A stretch of 18,115 nt of DNA from Lachnospiraceae bacterium UBA3802 (GCA_002369155.1 DFEM01000138.1:1-18115); one strand, 5' to 3'. Numbered from the stretch's first letter, positions 8,587 through 15,525 are shown. Notes: generated by a model not told the origin, from the letters alone. A program made the numbers and translations.

Positions 8587-8832
8587 ATGTCAGTTAAAAT
8601 CAGATTAAGCAGAATGGGTTATAAAAGAAATCCTATTTACAGAATCGTAGTTTCAGATTCAAGAACCGCAAGAAACGGCGGTTGCATCGAGGAAATCGGA
8701 ACATATGATCCCAACAAGAATCCTTCTGAATTCAAGGTTAACGAAGAAGCTGCAAAGAAGTGGCTCAACAACGGAGCTCAGCCTACAGAAACAGTTGCTA
8801 AAATCTTTAAGATTGCAGGTATCGAGAAATAA
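8587..8832 (+). CDS. rpsP: 30S ribosomal protein S16
   Basis: S16 is an early-assembling small-subunit protein. The 81 residues start with the clear signature [20 protein letters not shown] and continue with [14 protein letters not shown] (8574-8578) precedes the ATG by 8 bases. The 72-base gap after ffh is AT-rich without a convincing terminator, so rpsP may be transcribed with ffh. This is the normal gene order. Confidence 0.97.
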   Translation: MSVKIRLSRMGYKRNPIYRIVVSDSRTARNGGCIEEIGTYDPNKNPSEFKVNEEAAKKWLNNGAQPTETVAKIFKIAGIEK

Positions 8833-8860
8833 TAGAATGATTTATTAGGGAGGCTTATTC

Positions 8861-9088
8861 GTGAAAGAATTGGTAGAAACTATTGCCAAAGCCCTTGTAG
8901 ATCATCCTGAAGAAGTGACTGTAACTGAAAAAGTAGACGGAAAGAATGTTGAAATTAATCTTCATGTCGCAAACGGCGACATGGGTAAAGTAATCGGTAA
9001 ACAGGGTCGCATCGCCAAAGCAATAAGAGCGGTTGTAAAAGCGGCATCTGTTAAGGATGATTTACAGGTCGATGTAAATATTGATTAG
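8861..9088 (+). CDS. khpA: KH-domain RNA-binding protein KhpA
   Basis: This is a single-KH-domain protein (YlqC family) that pairs with KhpB/Jag in Firmicutes to bind RNA and influence cell elongation and division. It has 75 residues, with the KH core G-K-V-I-G-K-Q-G-R-I-A-K-A-I-R; the GxxG loop is G-K-Q-G at 46-49. The start is GTG at 8861, set by GGGAGG (8848-8853) 7 bases upstream and by family length. Its usual downstream neighbours rimM and trmD are missing. Instead the gene ends tail to tail with a reverse-strand gene. Confidence 0.93.
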   Translation: MKELVETIAKALVDHPEEVTVTEKVDGKNVEINLHVANGDMGKVIGKQGRIAKAIRAVVKAASVKDDLQVDVNID

Positions 9089-9098
9089 ATTAATCAAT
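9080..9098. repeat. Palindrome covering both stop codons of convergent genes
   Basis: ATTGATTA (9080-9087), GAT, TAATCAAT (9091-9098) is a perfect 8-bp inverted repeat. It contains the TAG stop of khpA and the TGA stop of the reverse-strand gene. It is made almost only of A and T and lacks a T-run on either side, so it would be a weak terminator at best. It may act as a minimal two-way transcription end. Confidence 0.4.
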
Positions 9099-9360
9099 CT
9101 TCCTCGATTATCGAAATTTCAAGATAGTCAAAGTCGATTGATTCTATGAAAGAATCCTTGGTGAAACGTGTTTTTGACACCGATTTGAATTCGGAAATAT
9201 TCTTATCGAGCCAGATAGGAATTGAAAGATCGAAATTTTCGCATGCTTTTTCCAGGGACTTAAGAATTTTTTTGGTACGGGTTTCATTGCTGTCATCTTT
9301 TATGGTTATATCTTTTACAAGATGATTGTCTTTGATTTCCTTTATCCAAAGTCTGAACAT
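9094..9360 (-). CDS. Conserved small protein of unknown function
   Basis: This 88-residue protein has no known domain that I can name. I believe similar small proteins, starting M-F-R/K-x-W-I-K-E and ending in F-D-Y-L-E-I-x-I-I-E-E-D, occur widely in Lachnospiraceae. The sequence is soluble-looking, with no signal peptide or membrane segment. It is rich in charged residues, has one Cys, and ends in an acidic tail. A good ribosome binding site (AGAGG) lies before the ATG, and a plausible promoter lies upstream on the same strand, so it is its own transcription unit. It occupies the place of rimM-trmD, convergent with khpA and divergent from rplS. Function unknown. Confidence 0.8.
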   Translation of the reverse strand: MFRLWIKEIKDNHLVKDITIKDDSNETRTKKILKSLEKACENFDLSIPIWLDKNISEFKSVSKTRFTKDSFIESIDFDYLEISIIEED

Positions 9361-9399
9361 AGATTACCTCTGTTGAGTAGTTTAGTAATAATCGAAAAC

Positions 9400-9429
9400 A
9401 TTTTAACATATACAATATGATTCTAACAA
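9400..9429 (-). promoter_or_regulatory. Probable promoter for the small reverse-strand gene
   Basis: On the reverse strand TTGTTA (9424-9429), 18 bases, then TAAAAT (9400-9405) preceded by TGT, giving an extended -10 (TGnTAAAAT). The start would be near 9393, about 33 bases before the ATG. Confidence 0.5.
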
Positions 9430-9472
9430 ATCTTTATTTAATTTAAAATGTTTGCATATTTACTTGAATTAT

Positions 9473-9500
9473 TTGAAAAACTATGGTAATTTATTATAGT
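9473..9500 (+). promoter_or_regulatory. Probable promoter for rplS
   Basis: TTGAAA (9473-9478), a 16-base spacer, then TATAGT (9495-9500). Transcription would start near 9507 and give a leader of about 68 bases. It explains how rplS is expressed apart from the rpsP-khpA unit now that a reverse-strand gene separates them. Confidence 0.55.
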
Positions 9501-9510
9501 TGCGTGTAAA

Positions 9511-9550
9511 GAGATGGTCCGCTGAGCTTTTAAAGTCTTAAGAACATCCG
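9511..9550 (+). promoter_or_regulatory. Structured rplS leader, probable L19 autoregulatory element
   Basis: GATGGTC (9513-9519) can pair with GAACATC (9542-9548) with one G-A mismatch. It encloses a CGCTGAG segment and an inner TTTAAA hairpin. The layout recalls the L19 leader described in low-GC Gram-positives, where r-protein L19 binds its own mRNA. A covariance search against the L19_leader family (RF00556) would decide; I matched it from memory only. Confidence 0.45.
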
Positions 9551-9574
9551 ATGAAAACAAAAGGAGATATACAA

Positions 9575-9919
9575 ATGAGCGAAATTATCAAAGAGATTGA
9601 AAATGCTCAGTTAAAAGAGAGCGTTCCCGCTTTCGAAGTCGGCGATACCGTTAAGGTTCACAACAGAATTCAGGAAGGTAACAAGTCCAGAATTCAGATT
9701 TTCGAAGGTACAGTAATTAAGATTCAGGGCGGTTCAAATCGTCAGACATTCACCGTTAGAAAGATTTCCAACGGTTGCGGTGTTGAAAAGACCTGGCCCA
9801 TTCATTCCCCTAACGTTGCAGACGTAGAGGTAGTTCGTAAGGGTAAGATCAGAAGAGCTAAACTTTTCTACTTAAGAGACAGAGTCGGAAAGAAAGCAAA
9901 AGTAAAAGAAAAAATCTAA
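9575..9919 (+). CDS. rplS: 50S ribosomal protein L19
   Basis: L19 sits at the interface of the ribosomal subunits. The protein has 114 residues, as expected. Typical blocks are present: [10 protein letters not shown], the [11 protein letters not shown] segment, [13 protein letters not shown], and [15 protein letters not shown] place the start at ATG 9575 because AAGGAG (9561-9566) lies 8 bases before it. An in-frame ATG at 9551 would add eight residues but has no ribosome binding site and falls at the edge of the leader structure. A terminator follows at once. Confidence 0.96.
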   Translation: MSEIIKEIENAQLKESVPAFEVGDTVKVHNRIQEGNKSRIQIFEGTVIKIQGGSNRQTFTVRKISNGCGVEKTWPIHSPNVADVEVVRKGKIRRAKLFYLRDRVGKKAKVKEKI

Positions 9920-9925
9920 ATTTTC

Positions 9926-9953
9926 AGGCAGGATATGAATCCTGCCTTTTTTA
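9926..9953 (+). terminator. Intrinsic terminator after rplS
   Basis: A perfect 9-bp stem, AGGCAGGAT (9926-9934) and ATCCTGCCT (9939-9947), with an ATGA loop. It is followed by a T-run. It begins 6 bases after the rplS stop codon, so rplS appears to be monocistronic. Confidence 0.93.
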
Positions 9954-9965
9954 TTGCCGTATTGT

Positions 9966-9994
9966 TTGAATAAAGACTTTGTTTATAGTATAAT
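9966..9994 (+). promoter_or_regulatory. SigA-type promoter for the lepB-to-yraN operon
   Basis: TTGAAT (9966-9971), 17 bases, then a perfect TATAAT (9989-9994). The start would be near 10001. No other strong promoter or terminator is visible until after yraN, so it may drive all seven genes. Confidence 0.8.
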
Positions 9995-10036
9995 GTATTT
10001 CGCTTTTGTTTAAGAAAAATTACTTTGGAAAACTTT

Positions 10037-10618
10037 ATGAGAAAGAAAAAAGGCCTGACATTTGTTAAGAAGGAGAAAAAAGTAAAGCCGCATCATTTTA
10101 CGGGGTTTTTTATTCTTTTGTTCTGGCTTGCCGCTGTTTCTTTTATTGCATTCGTTCTTGTGCTAGTTTTCGGTACAAAGAGTGCCGTTATCGGCGACGG
10201 AATGAACCCGGAACTTGTGAATTCCCAGGAAGTCTTAATTAATAAAAGTTCGTACCTTCTGTTTAAACCTAAAGTCGGGGACATAATCGCCTTTTATCCA
10301 AACGGCAACAAAAAATCTTACATGTATATAAAAAGAGTAGTTGCGACAGGCGGAGACACGGTTTTAATTGAAAACGGTCATCTTTATATAAACGGAGAAC
10401 TTTTCGAAGACGAAGATTTATATGAAATGATGGAATACGCAGGATTGGCTGAAAACCTTATTACGTTAAATAAAGATGAATATTTTGTACTCGGAGACAA
10501 CAGAAACGACTCGGAAGATTCAAGATACGGAAATATCGGTCCCGTAAAAGGAGAAGATATTGTCGGAAGAGTCTGGTATCATTTCAAAAGCGGCGATAAA
10601 AAAGCAGGGTTTAATTAA
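10037..10618 (+). CDS. Signal peptidase I paralogue lacking the catalytic serine
   Basis: This is a type I signal peptidase fold protein (S26 family), which normally removes signal peptides at the outer face of the membrane. From the ATG at 10037 it has 193 residues. A basic N-terminus is followed by one membrane segment at about 21-46. The rest is extracytoplasmic with the family boxes, including the lysine box (Y-I-K-R-V-V, K99) and the end box G-D-N-R-N-D-S-E-D-S-R at 153-163. The serine box, normally G-x-S-M-x-P, reads G-D-G-M-N-P here: codon GGA (Gly55) replaces the nucleophile. The protein is probably not a conventional peptidase. A TTG at 10025 is an alternative start adding four residues; neither start has a strong ribosome binding site. 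It overlaps rbgA by one base. Confidence 0.88.
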   Translation: MRKKKGLTFVKKEKKVKPHHFTGFFILLFWLAAVSFIAFVLVLVFGTKSAVIGDGMNPELVNSQEVLINKSSYLLFKPKVGDIIAFYPNGNKKSYMYIKRVVATGGDTVLIENGHLYINGELFEDEDLYEMMEYAGLAENLITLNKDEYFVLGDNRNDSEDSRYGNIGPVKGEDIVGRVWYHFKSGDKKAGFN

Positions 10619-11484
10619 TGAGCGAAAACAACAAGAAAACAAATATAAACTGGTATCCCGGTCACATGACCAAAGCTGTAAGAATGATGGAAGAAAACAT
10701 CAGACTTGTTGACATGGTTATAGAAATAATTGATGCCAGGGCGCCTTTATCATCGAGAAATCCGGATATTGACAAGCTTGCAGTCAATAAATTCAGGCTT
10801 GTATTGATGAATAAATCCGACATGGCTGATAAAGCGGACAATGAAAAATGGAATAAGTATTTCGAAGAAAAGAACATTAAATGCGTTCAGACTAATTCAA
10901 GATCCTCTCAGGGTATTAAAAACCTTGATAAAATCATAAAAGAAGTCTGCAAAGAAAAGATTGAGAGAGATAAAAAAAGAGGAATTATTAAAAGAACGAT
11001 AAAATGCATGATAGTCGGAATTCCCAATGTCGGAAAATCAACTTTTATCAATTCTCTTTCAGGAAAAGCTAAAGCTGCAACCGGCAATAAACCCGGTGTT
11101 ACAAAAGGAAAGCAATGGATTAATGTCAAAAACGAATTTGAACTCTTGGATACTCCCGGAATATTGTGGCCCAAGATTGATGACGAAAAAACAGGCGTCA
11201 TTCTTGCACTTATCGGTTCTGTAAGAGATGACATTCTTCCTTTCGAGGAACTTTCATGCCATCTTATAAATATTCTTAAAGACAAATATCCGGGACTTCT
11301 TAAAGATAAGTTTGATATTGATGAAAGCAAAGAATCTCATCTTATTTTGGAGGATTATGCAAGATTAAGAAATCTTGTGAAAACCGGAAATGAATTGGAT
11401 ATTCCGAGGGCAGCCAAAATGCTTACGGATGATTTCAGAAATAATAAACTCGGGTATCTTACGCTTGATACCATACCCGAATAA
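10618..11484 (+). CDS. rbgA: Ribosome biogenesis GTPase RbgA (YlqF)
   Basis: RbgA is a circularly permuted GTPase needed for late assembly of the 50S subunit. It has 288 residues. The GTPase motifs appear in the permuted order typical of this family: G4 N-K-S-D at 65-68, then the G5-like S-R segment, then G1 G-I-P-N-V-G-K-S at 134-141 and G3 D-T-P-G at 178-181. The N-terminal W-Y-P-G-H-M is the family hallmark. The C-terminal RNA-binding region follows. It starts in the TAATG overlap with the first signal peptidase gene and is followed 14 bases later by the second. Confidence 0.96.
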   Translation: MSENNKKTNINWYPGHMTKAVRMMEENIRLVDMVIEIIDARAPLSSRNPDIDKLAVNKFRLVLMNKSDMADKADNEKWNKYFEEKNIKCVQTNSRSSQGIKNLDKIIKEVCKEKIERDKKRGIIKRTIKCMIVGIPNVGKSTFINSLSGKAKAATGNKPGVTKGKQWINVKNEFELLDTPGILWPKIDDEKTGVILALIGSVRDDILPFEELSCHLINILKDKYPGLLKDKFDIDESKESHLILEDYARLRNLVKTGNELDIPRAAKMLTDDFRNNKLGYLTLDTIPE

Positions 11485-11498
11485 ACCAGGAGACTGAA

Positions 11499-12050
11499 AT
11501 GAATGATACATTAAAGGAAATATTAAAAACCAGCATATATTTTCTTGTACTTTTATTGATTGCCCTTTTTATAGTAACTTTTATAGGGCAAAGAACCATT
11601 GTTGACGGAGACAGCATGCAAAATACTTTGTTTGACAAGGATAATCTTATTGTCGACAAAATCTCCTACAGATTCAAAGATCCTCAAAGATTTGATGTAA
11701 TTGTTTTCCCGTACGATAAGGGTTCAAGAAATTATTTTATTAAAAGAATTATAGGGCTTCCCGGAGAAACTGTTTATATCGATGAAGACGGCGATATTTT
11801 TATAAATGATGTTTATTTGAAAGAAAATTACGGCAAGGAAGTCATTAAAGAAGGCGGACTTGCTTCAAAACCCATAGTTCTCGGAGAAGATGAATATTTT
11901 GTATTGGGCGACAACAGAAACGATTCGTTCGATTCGAGATTCTATGAAGTTGGAAATATAAAAAGAAAAGAAATTATCGGCAGAGCATGGCTCAGGATAT
12001 ATCCTTTCAAAAGTTTCGGATTCGTAAAACATGGGGATAAAAATTCATGA
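11499..12050 (+). CDS. lepB: Signal peptidase I
   Basis: This membrane-anchored serine/lysine protease cleaves signal peptides of exported proteins. The 183 residues have one N-terminal membrane segment at about 11-30. The catalytic serine box G-D-S-M-Q-N-T-L gives Ser39, and the lysine box F-I-K-R-I-I-G-L-P-G-E gives Lys82. The end box G-D-N-R-N-D-S-F-D-S-R is at 137-147. Unlike its upstream paralogue it has the full dyad, though the usual Pro after the Ser box is Asn here (S-M-Q-N-T-L rather than S-M-x-P-T-L). AGGAGA precedes the ATG. It overlaps rnhB by four bases (ATGA). Confidence 0.95.
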   Translation: MNDTLKEILKTSIYFLVLLLIALFIVTFIGQRTIVDGDSMQNTLFDKDNLIVDKISYRFKDPQRFDVIVFPYDKGSRNYFIKRIIGLPGETVYIDEDGDIFINDVYLKENYGKEVIKEGGLASKPIVLGEDEYFVLGDNRNDSFDSRFYEVGNIKRKEIIGRAWLRIYPFKSFGFVKHGDKNS

Positions 12051-12685
12051 GAGAATTAAAAGGCGAAAAGCTTGAAGCTGAGATAAAAAGAATAGAAGCT
12101 TTAAAACAATATGAAAAAGAATATGAACATTTGGGTTATGTCTGCGGTATAGATGAAGTCGGCAGAGGCCCTTTTGCAGGCCCTGTTGTGGCATGCGCCG
12201 TTATCTTACCCAAAGATTGTTCGATCCTTTATATTAATGATTCCAAAAAATTATCCGAAAAAAGAAGAGAAGAACTTTATGAGATAATTACCAAAGAAGC
12301 TGTTTCTTTTGGCATTGGCATAAGAGACAACAAAAGAATTGATGAAATCAATATCCTCGAAGCCACTTATGAAGCCATGAGAGATGCGATTTCCTCTCTT
12401 AAGGTAAAACCCGATGTTCTTTTAAACGATGCAGTTACGATTCCCGGCGTGGATATAAAACAGGTTCCGATTATTAAAGGAGATGCAAAAAGTATTTCCA
12501 TCGGTGCAGCTTCAATCGTTGCCAAGGTTACAAGAGACCGAATGATGGTTGAATATGATGAGATTTTTCCGGGATATGATTTTGCCAAGAATAAAGGTTA
12601 TGGCACCGCAGCTCATATCGAGGGATTGAAAAAACTCGGTCCTTGCGATATTCACAGATTTTCATTTATTCATAACTATATTTAA
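12047..12685 (+). CDS. rnhB: Ribonuclease HII
   Basis: RNase HII cuts RNA in RNA-DNA hybrids and removes single ribonucleotides from DNA. It has 212 residues. The signature G-I-D-E-V-G-R-G supplies D36 and E37. D128 (L-L-N-D-A) and D146 (K-G-D-A-K-S) complete the carboxylate set with the same spacing as E. coli D108 and D126. The C-terminal G-Y-G-T-A-A-H and G-P-C-D-I-H-R blocks are typical. The order ylqF-rnhB is conserved with Bacillus subtilis. Confidence 0.96.
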   Translation: MRELKGEKLEAEIKRIEALKQYEKEYEHLGYVCGIDEVGRGPFAGPVVACAVILPKDCSILYINDSKKLSEKRREELYEIITKEAVSFGIGIRDNKRIDEINILEATYEAMRDAISSLKVKPDVLLNDAVTIPGVDIKQVPIIKGDAKSISIGAASIVAKVTRDRMMVEYDEIFPGYDFAKNKGYGTAAHIEGLKKLGPCDIHRFSFIHNYI

Positions 12686-12699
12686 CTAAGAGGTATTTT

Positions 12700-14463
12700 G
12701 TGGACAATATCAATACCGGTTATATGAATATAAATTCCGTTATCAATTCCAGAAGGGTTGATGCGTTAAGAGAAGGCCTGAATCTTGATAAAGCAGGCCT
12801 TGAATTGCTTCGTGAAATGTCATCAGGCGATACATTCAGAGGCGAGGTAGTTGATATTGCGGGAAATACAGCCACCATTTCTATCGGAGAAGATGCGAGA
12901 ATCACAGCAAACATTGATACCAATGTTAATCTTTCCGTCGGACAAAGCGTTCTTTTTGAAGTAAACACGGATTCTGATAATCTTGTTTCGCTTCGTACTT
13001 TATTCACCAATATTGCAAATGAAAATATAGCCAACAATGCACTTACACAGGCGAATATCCCGATAAATGCAACTTCGCTTGCCCTTGTTTCCACCCTTAT
13101 GGAAGAGGGAATGAGCATTGATAAGGATTCTCTGGCTCTTTTATACAGAAACATTGTTTCCAATCCCGAAGTTCAGGCAAATGAAATAATCAGAATGAAA
13201 CAAATCGGATTGGAGCTTACGTCAGACAATATTGCAAGATTTGATGCGGTAATGAATTTCGAAAGCAAGATTTCGGATTCGATTAATACTGTTATTAATC
13301 AGATTCCTCTCGAACTTGCTGCCAAAGCGGATACGGATTTGTCTGCCGCCATTAAAATGGCTTCGGATTTTATCGATGCTTCGACCGAAGGAAAAACGGA
13401 GGTCTCCGTTTCCTTAGGAGAACTCGGTCTGTCGAACGAAAATCTTTTATCCGAAGGAAATGAAGAAGGTGTTTTTGCACAGGGCAAAGAAGTGCCCGTT
13501 AAAGAAGTAATCGTTGAAAACGAAGAAAATCAGACTGCAAATCACCAGACCGTAAAAAACATTATAAGTGACATAGAAAACGATACGCTTCTTTCGAAAG
13601 GCGAGATAGATTCGATAAAAAGCAATCTTTCAAGCGTTGAATTATCCGAACAGATTTCTTTGACAAACAAGGATTTCGATAATTTAAGCAATATGATTTC
13701 AAAAGACAATGCTTTCGGCAATGAGATTTTGAACAAACTCTCTAACGGAGAAAAGATTGATTTGGAAGAACTTCTTCGTACTTTCGATTCGATATTAAAA
13801 GATGAAAGCGTTCCCGATGAATTAAAAAAGGACTTAATAAAATCCGAATTGTTTAAAGATTCGCTTACCGATAAATTTTCGGAAAAATGGCTTCTTGAAC
13901 CAAACGAAATAAAGGATTCGGAATCTCTTAACAATCATTACAACAAGGTGCTTGAAAATACCGACAAGATCATTGAATCCATGCAAAACACTTTTAAAGG
14001 AAGTGAAGCTTTAACACAAAGCGTAAACGGATTCAGGGAAAATGTTCAGTTTCTTCAGACATTAAACGATCTTACTCCTTATGTTCAGCTTCCTGTTTTG
14101 CTAAATAACCGTTCCAATACAGGAGATTTGTATGTTTATGCAAATAAACGAAATCTTCTTGCAAATCAGGACAATATTTCAGCTGCGTTAAGACTTGATA
14201 TGAAAAATCTCGGCAGGGTGGAAGTATATGTCAAACTTTCTCCGGGAAAGAATCTTTCCACGGATTTTACGCTTCCTGATGAAGATACTCTTAAATTTAT
14301 TGAGAATCATATCGACATGTTAAATGAAAAACTTGAAGGCCTCGGATTTAAGGTTACATATTCCTTTAATACCAAAAATAACGGAATGCAGGTATTGATG
14401 GACGAAGAAAGCGAAGAAAAGAAAGATGCAATCGGTCTTTACAGATTTGATGTGAGGGCATAA
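12700..14463 (+). CDS. FliK-like protein (YlqG-type), function unknown
   Basis: This large 587-residue protein has a C-terminal FliK/flagellar hook-length control-like domain at about 465-575. Its core reads L-R-L-D-M-K-N-L-G-R-V-E-V-Y-V-K-L at 496-512. The N-terminal 100 residues contain a small beta-rich segment (G-E-V-V-D-I-A-G-N-T-A-T-I-S-I). The middle is acidic, rich in Asn, Ser, Asp and Glu, probably helical or partly disordered, and I see no cysteine. The start is GTG at 12700, 6 bases after AAGAGG. Position after rnhB and before an FlhB-C-like gene matches B. subtilis ylqG-ylqH, whose role is not known to me. In flagella FliK and FlhB work together as a secretion switch; a similar role here is inference. 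Confidence 0.75.
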   Translation: MDNINTGYMNINSVINSRRVDALREGLNLDKAGLELLREMSSGDTFRGEVVDIAGNTATISIGEDARITANIDTNVNLSVGQSVLFEVNTDSDNLVSLRTLFTNIANENIANNALTQANIPINATSLALVSTLMEEGMSIDKDSLALLYRNIVSNPEVQANEIIRMKQIGLELTSDNIARFDAVMNFESKISDSINTVINQIPLELAAKADTDLSAAIKMASDFIDASTEGKTEVSVSLGELGLSNENLLSEGNEEGVFAQGKEVPVKEVIVENEENQTANHQTVKNIISDIENDTLLSKGEIDSIKSNLSSVELSEQISLTNKDFDNLSNMISKDNAFGNEILNKLSNGEKIDLEELLRTFDSILKDESVPDELKKDLIKSELFKDSLTDKFSEKWLLEPNEIKDSESLNNHYNKVLENTDKIIESMQNTFKGSEALTQSVNGFRENVQFLQTLNDLTPYVQLPVLLNNRSNTGDLYVYANKRNLLANQDNISAALRLDMKNLGRVEVYVKLSPGKNLSTDFTLPDEDTLKFIENHIDMLNEKLEGLGFKVTYSFNTKNNGMQVLMDEESEEKKDAIGLYRFDVRA

Positions 14464-14466
14464 TAA

Positions 14467-14745
14467 ATGGAAAAAAAGAAAATAAGACAGGCCATCGCCC
14501 TCGAATACGATCCGAACGACGATACCGCGCCCAAAGTCATTGCAAGCGGACAGGGTGCTCTGGCAGATAAAATAATCGAAAAAGCAAAAGAAAACAAGGT
14601 TCCGGTGCATAAAGATTCCAAACTTGCCGATACATTGTCAAGACTGGAGATAGGTCAGGAAATCCCCCCGGAACTTTATGAAGTTGTGGCTCAGATTCTT
14701 GTATTTGTCGATGCCATGGATAAAATCAGAGCGAAGCAAAAATAA
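14467..14745 (+). CDS. FlhB C-terminal domain-like protein (YlqH-type)
   Basis: The 92 residues align with the cytoplasmic tail of FlhB/YscU export-switch proteins: A-I-A-L-E-Y-D around 9-15, A-P-K-V-I-A-S-G-Q-G at 21-30, and E-I-G-Q-E-I-P-P-E-L-Y-E-V-V-A at 61-75. There is no membrane domain, and the autocleavage motif N-P-T-H is missing. The protein begins near where the cleaved FlhB fragment would begin. GAGGG lies 7 bases before the ATG. It directly follows the FliK-like gene, as ylqH follows ylqG in B. subtilis. It may be a stand-alone partner of that protein. Function unproven. Confidence 0.88.
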   Translation: MEKKKIRQAIALEYDPNDDTAPKVIASGQGALADKIIEKAKENKVPVHKDSKLADTLSRLEIGQEIPPELYEVVAQILVFVDAMDKIRAKQK

Positions 14746-14759
14746 AAGGAAGTGTTTTT

Positions 14760-15110
14760 ATAAATAAAAGATTTACCGGAAGCAATAACGAAAAAACAGC
14801 TGCAGATTATCTTGAAAGCAGAGGCGTAAAGATTCTTGAAATGAATTTCAGATGCAGAATGGGAGAGATAGACATTGTCTGCAAAGACGGGGATTATCTT
14901 GTATTTGCAGAAGTCAAATTCAGAAGTTCTGCGTCTTACGGATACCCTTCGGAGGCTGTTAACTTTGAAAAAATCAAGAAGATCTGCAAAGTATCGGATT
15001 ATTATCGTCTGATTCATAAGATAGGAGAAGACCGTAAAATAAGATTTGATGTGATATCTATTAAAGGCGAGAATATCGAATGGATTAAGAATGCTTTTGA
15101 CTATATATAA
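14760..15110 (+). CDS. yraN: UPF0102 (YraN) nuclease-fold protein with apparent ATA start
   Basis: YraN-family proteins have a restriction-endonuclease-like fold and are of uncertain function. The 116 residues include G-E-I-D-I-V (D38) and F-A-E-V-K-F (E51, K53), the expected acidic and lysine positions of the D...ExK motif. The conserved N-terminus (N-K-R-x-x-G...E...A-x-x-Y-L) is encoded from 14763. The codon in the Met position is ATA at 14760, with AGGAAG (14747-14752) 7 bases upstream. No ATG, GTG, TTG or CTG occurs in frame between the upstream stop (TAA at 14721) and ATG 14841. Starting at 14841 would lose 27 conserved residues. The gene is either started at ATA or has a start mutation or sequence error. 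It ends the operon at a two-way terminator. Confidence 0.85.
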   Translation: MNKRFTGSNNEKTAADYLESRGVKILEMNFRCRMGEIDIVCKDGDYLVFAEVKFRSSASYGYPSEAVNFEKIKKICKVSDYYRLIHKIGEDRKIRFDVISIKGENIEWIKNAFDYI

Positions 15111-15135
15111 AAACACCCTTTCGGGTGTTTTATTT
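15107..15135. terminator. Bidirectional intrinsic terminator
   Basis: AAACACCC (15111-15118), loop TTTC, GGGTGTTT (15123-15130), extended by one A-T pair. It has T-rich sequence on the right and A-rich sequence on the left. It can therefore end yraN on the forward strand and the converging gene on the reverse strand. The two stop codons are about 23 bases apart. Confidence 0.88.
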
Positions 15136-15505
15136 ATTGTATGAATTTAAATGCTTTTTTTAAGAAATCATCCATTTTTTCATCAGAAATAATTTCTTTG
15201 TAATTAGGTTCTTCGGTATTCTTTACTCTTGATACGATTTTGTCTTCCTTTGCGGAAACAAGAGAAAAATCGTCAAGCTTTTGAACGTTTGGATTTAAAA
15301 CTACCGGAGAGGAAGTGTATTTTGAATATGCCGAACCAATCAAATAATCCTTTCCGTTTAAAGAAAGGGCTACGCTTGCTTCTTCTTTCGAAGGTTTTGC
15401 TTCACTCGCCTTTATTTCGGCTGCATCAGCCTGTTTAATGGACGAAGGAGAAAACTTCGAATATATATTCATTTGAGAACTTAATTCATAAGCGCCTATT
15501 CTCAT
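15134..15505 (-). CDS. Small protein, possibly FlgM-like anti-sigma factor
   Basis: This 123-residue soluble protein starts M-R-I-G-A-Y-E-L-S-S-Q, similar to clostridial FlgM N-termini as I recall them (M-R-I-x-A-Y). Its C-terminus, about 84-120, has the pattern E-D-K-I-V-S-R-V-K ... N-Y-K ... D-E-K-M-D-D-F-L-K. This can be aligned with the FlgM core (E-K-V-x-x-I-K ... G-T-Y-x-V ... A-D-K-L-L). FlgM holds the flagellar sigma-28 factor inactive until hook completion. The middle is Ser, Ala and Lys rich, and no signal peptide is seen. A ribosome binding site (AGAGGA) and a sigma-28-like promoter lie upstream. The similarity is weak, and the gene stands away from other flagellar genes, so the name is a suggestion only. 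That a real gene is here is well supported. Confidence 0.6.
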   Translation of the reverse strand: MRIGAYELSSQMNIYSKFSPSSIKQADAAEIKASEAKPSKEEASVALSLNGKDYLIGSAYSKYTSSPVVLNPNVQKLDDFSLVSAKEDKIVSRVKNTEEPNYKEIISDEKMDDFLKKAFKFIQ

Positions 15506-15525
15506 TATATTATCCTCTGCTTTAT

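Noticed and set aside
9551..9574. Longer L19 start at ATG 9551
   Set aside because: No ribosome binding site before it. AAGGAG is well placed for ATG 9575, which gives the normal L19 length.
10908..11330. A 140-codon reverse frame across rbgA
   Set aside because: It is antisense to all GTPase motifs of RbgA, with Leu/Ser-rich composition typical of reverse frames of AT-rich genes.
10618..11484. Unusual order of GTPase motifs in YlqF
   Set aside because: Circular permutation is the normal state of this family, so it is not novel.
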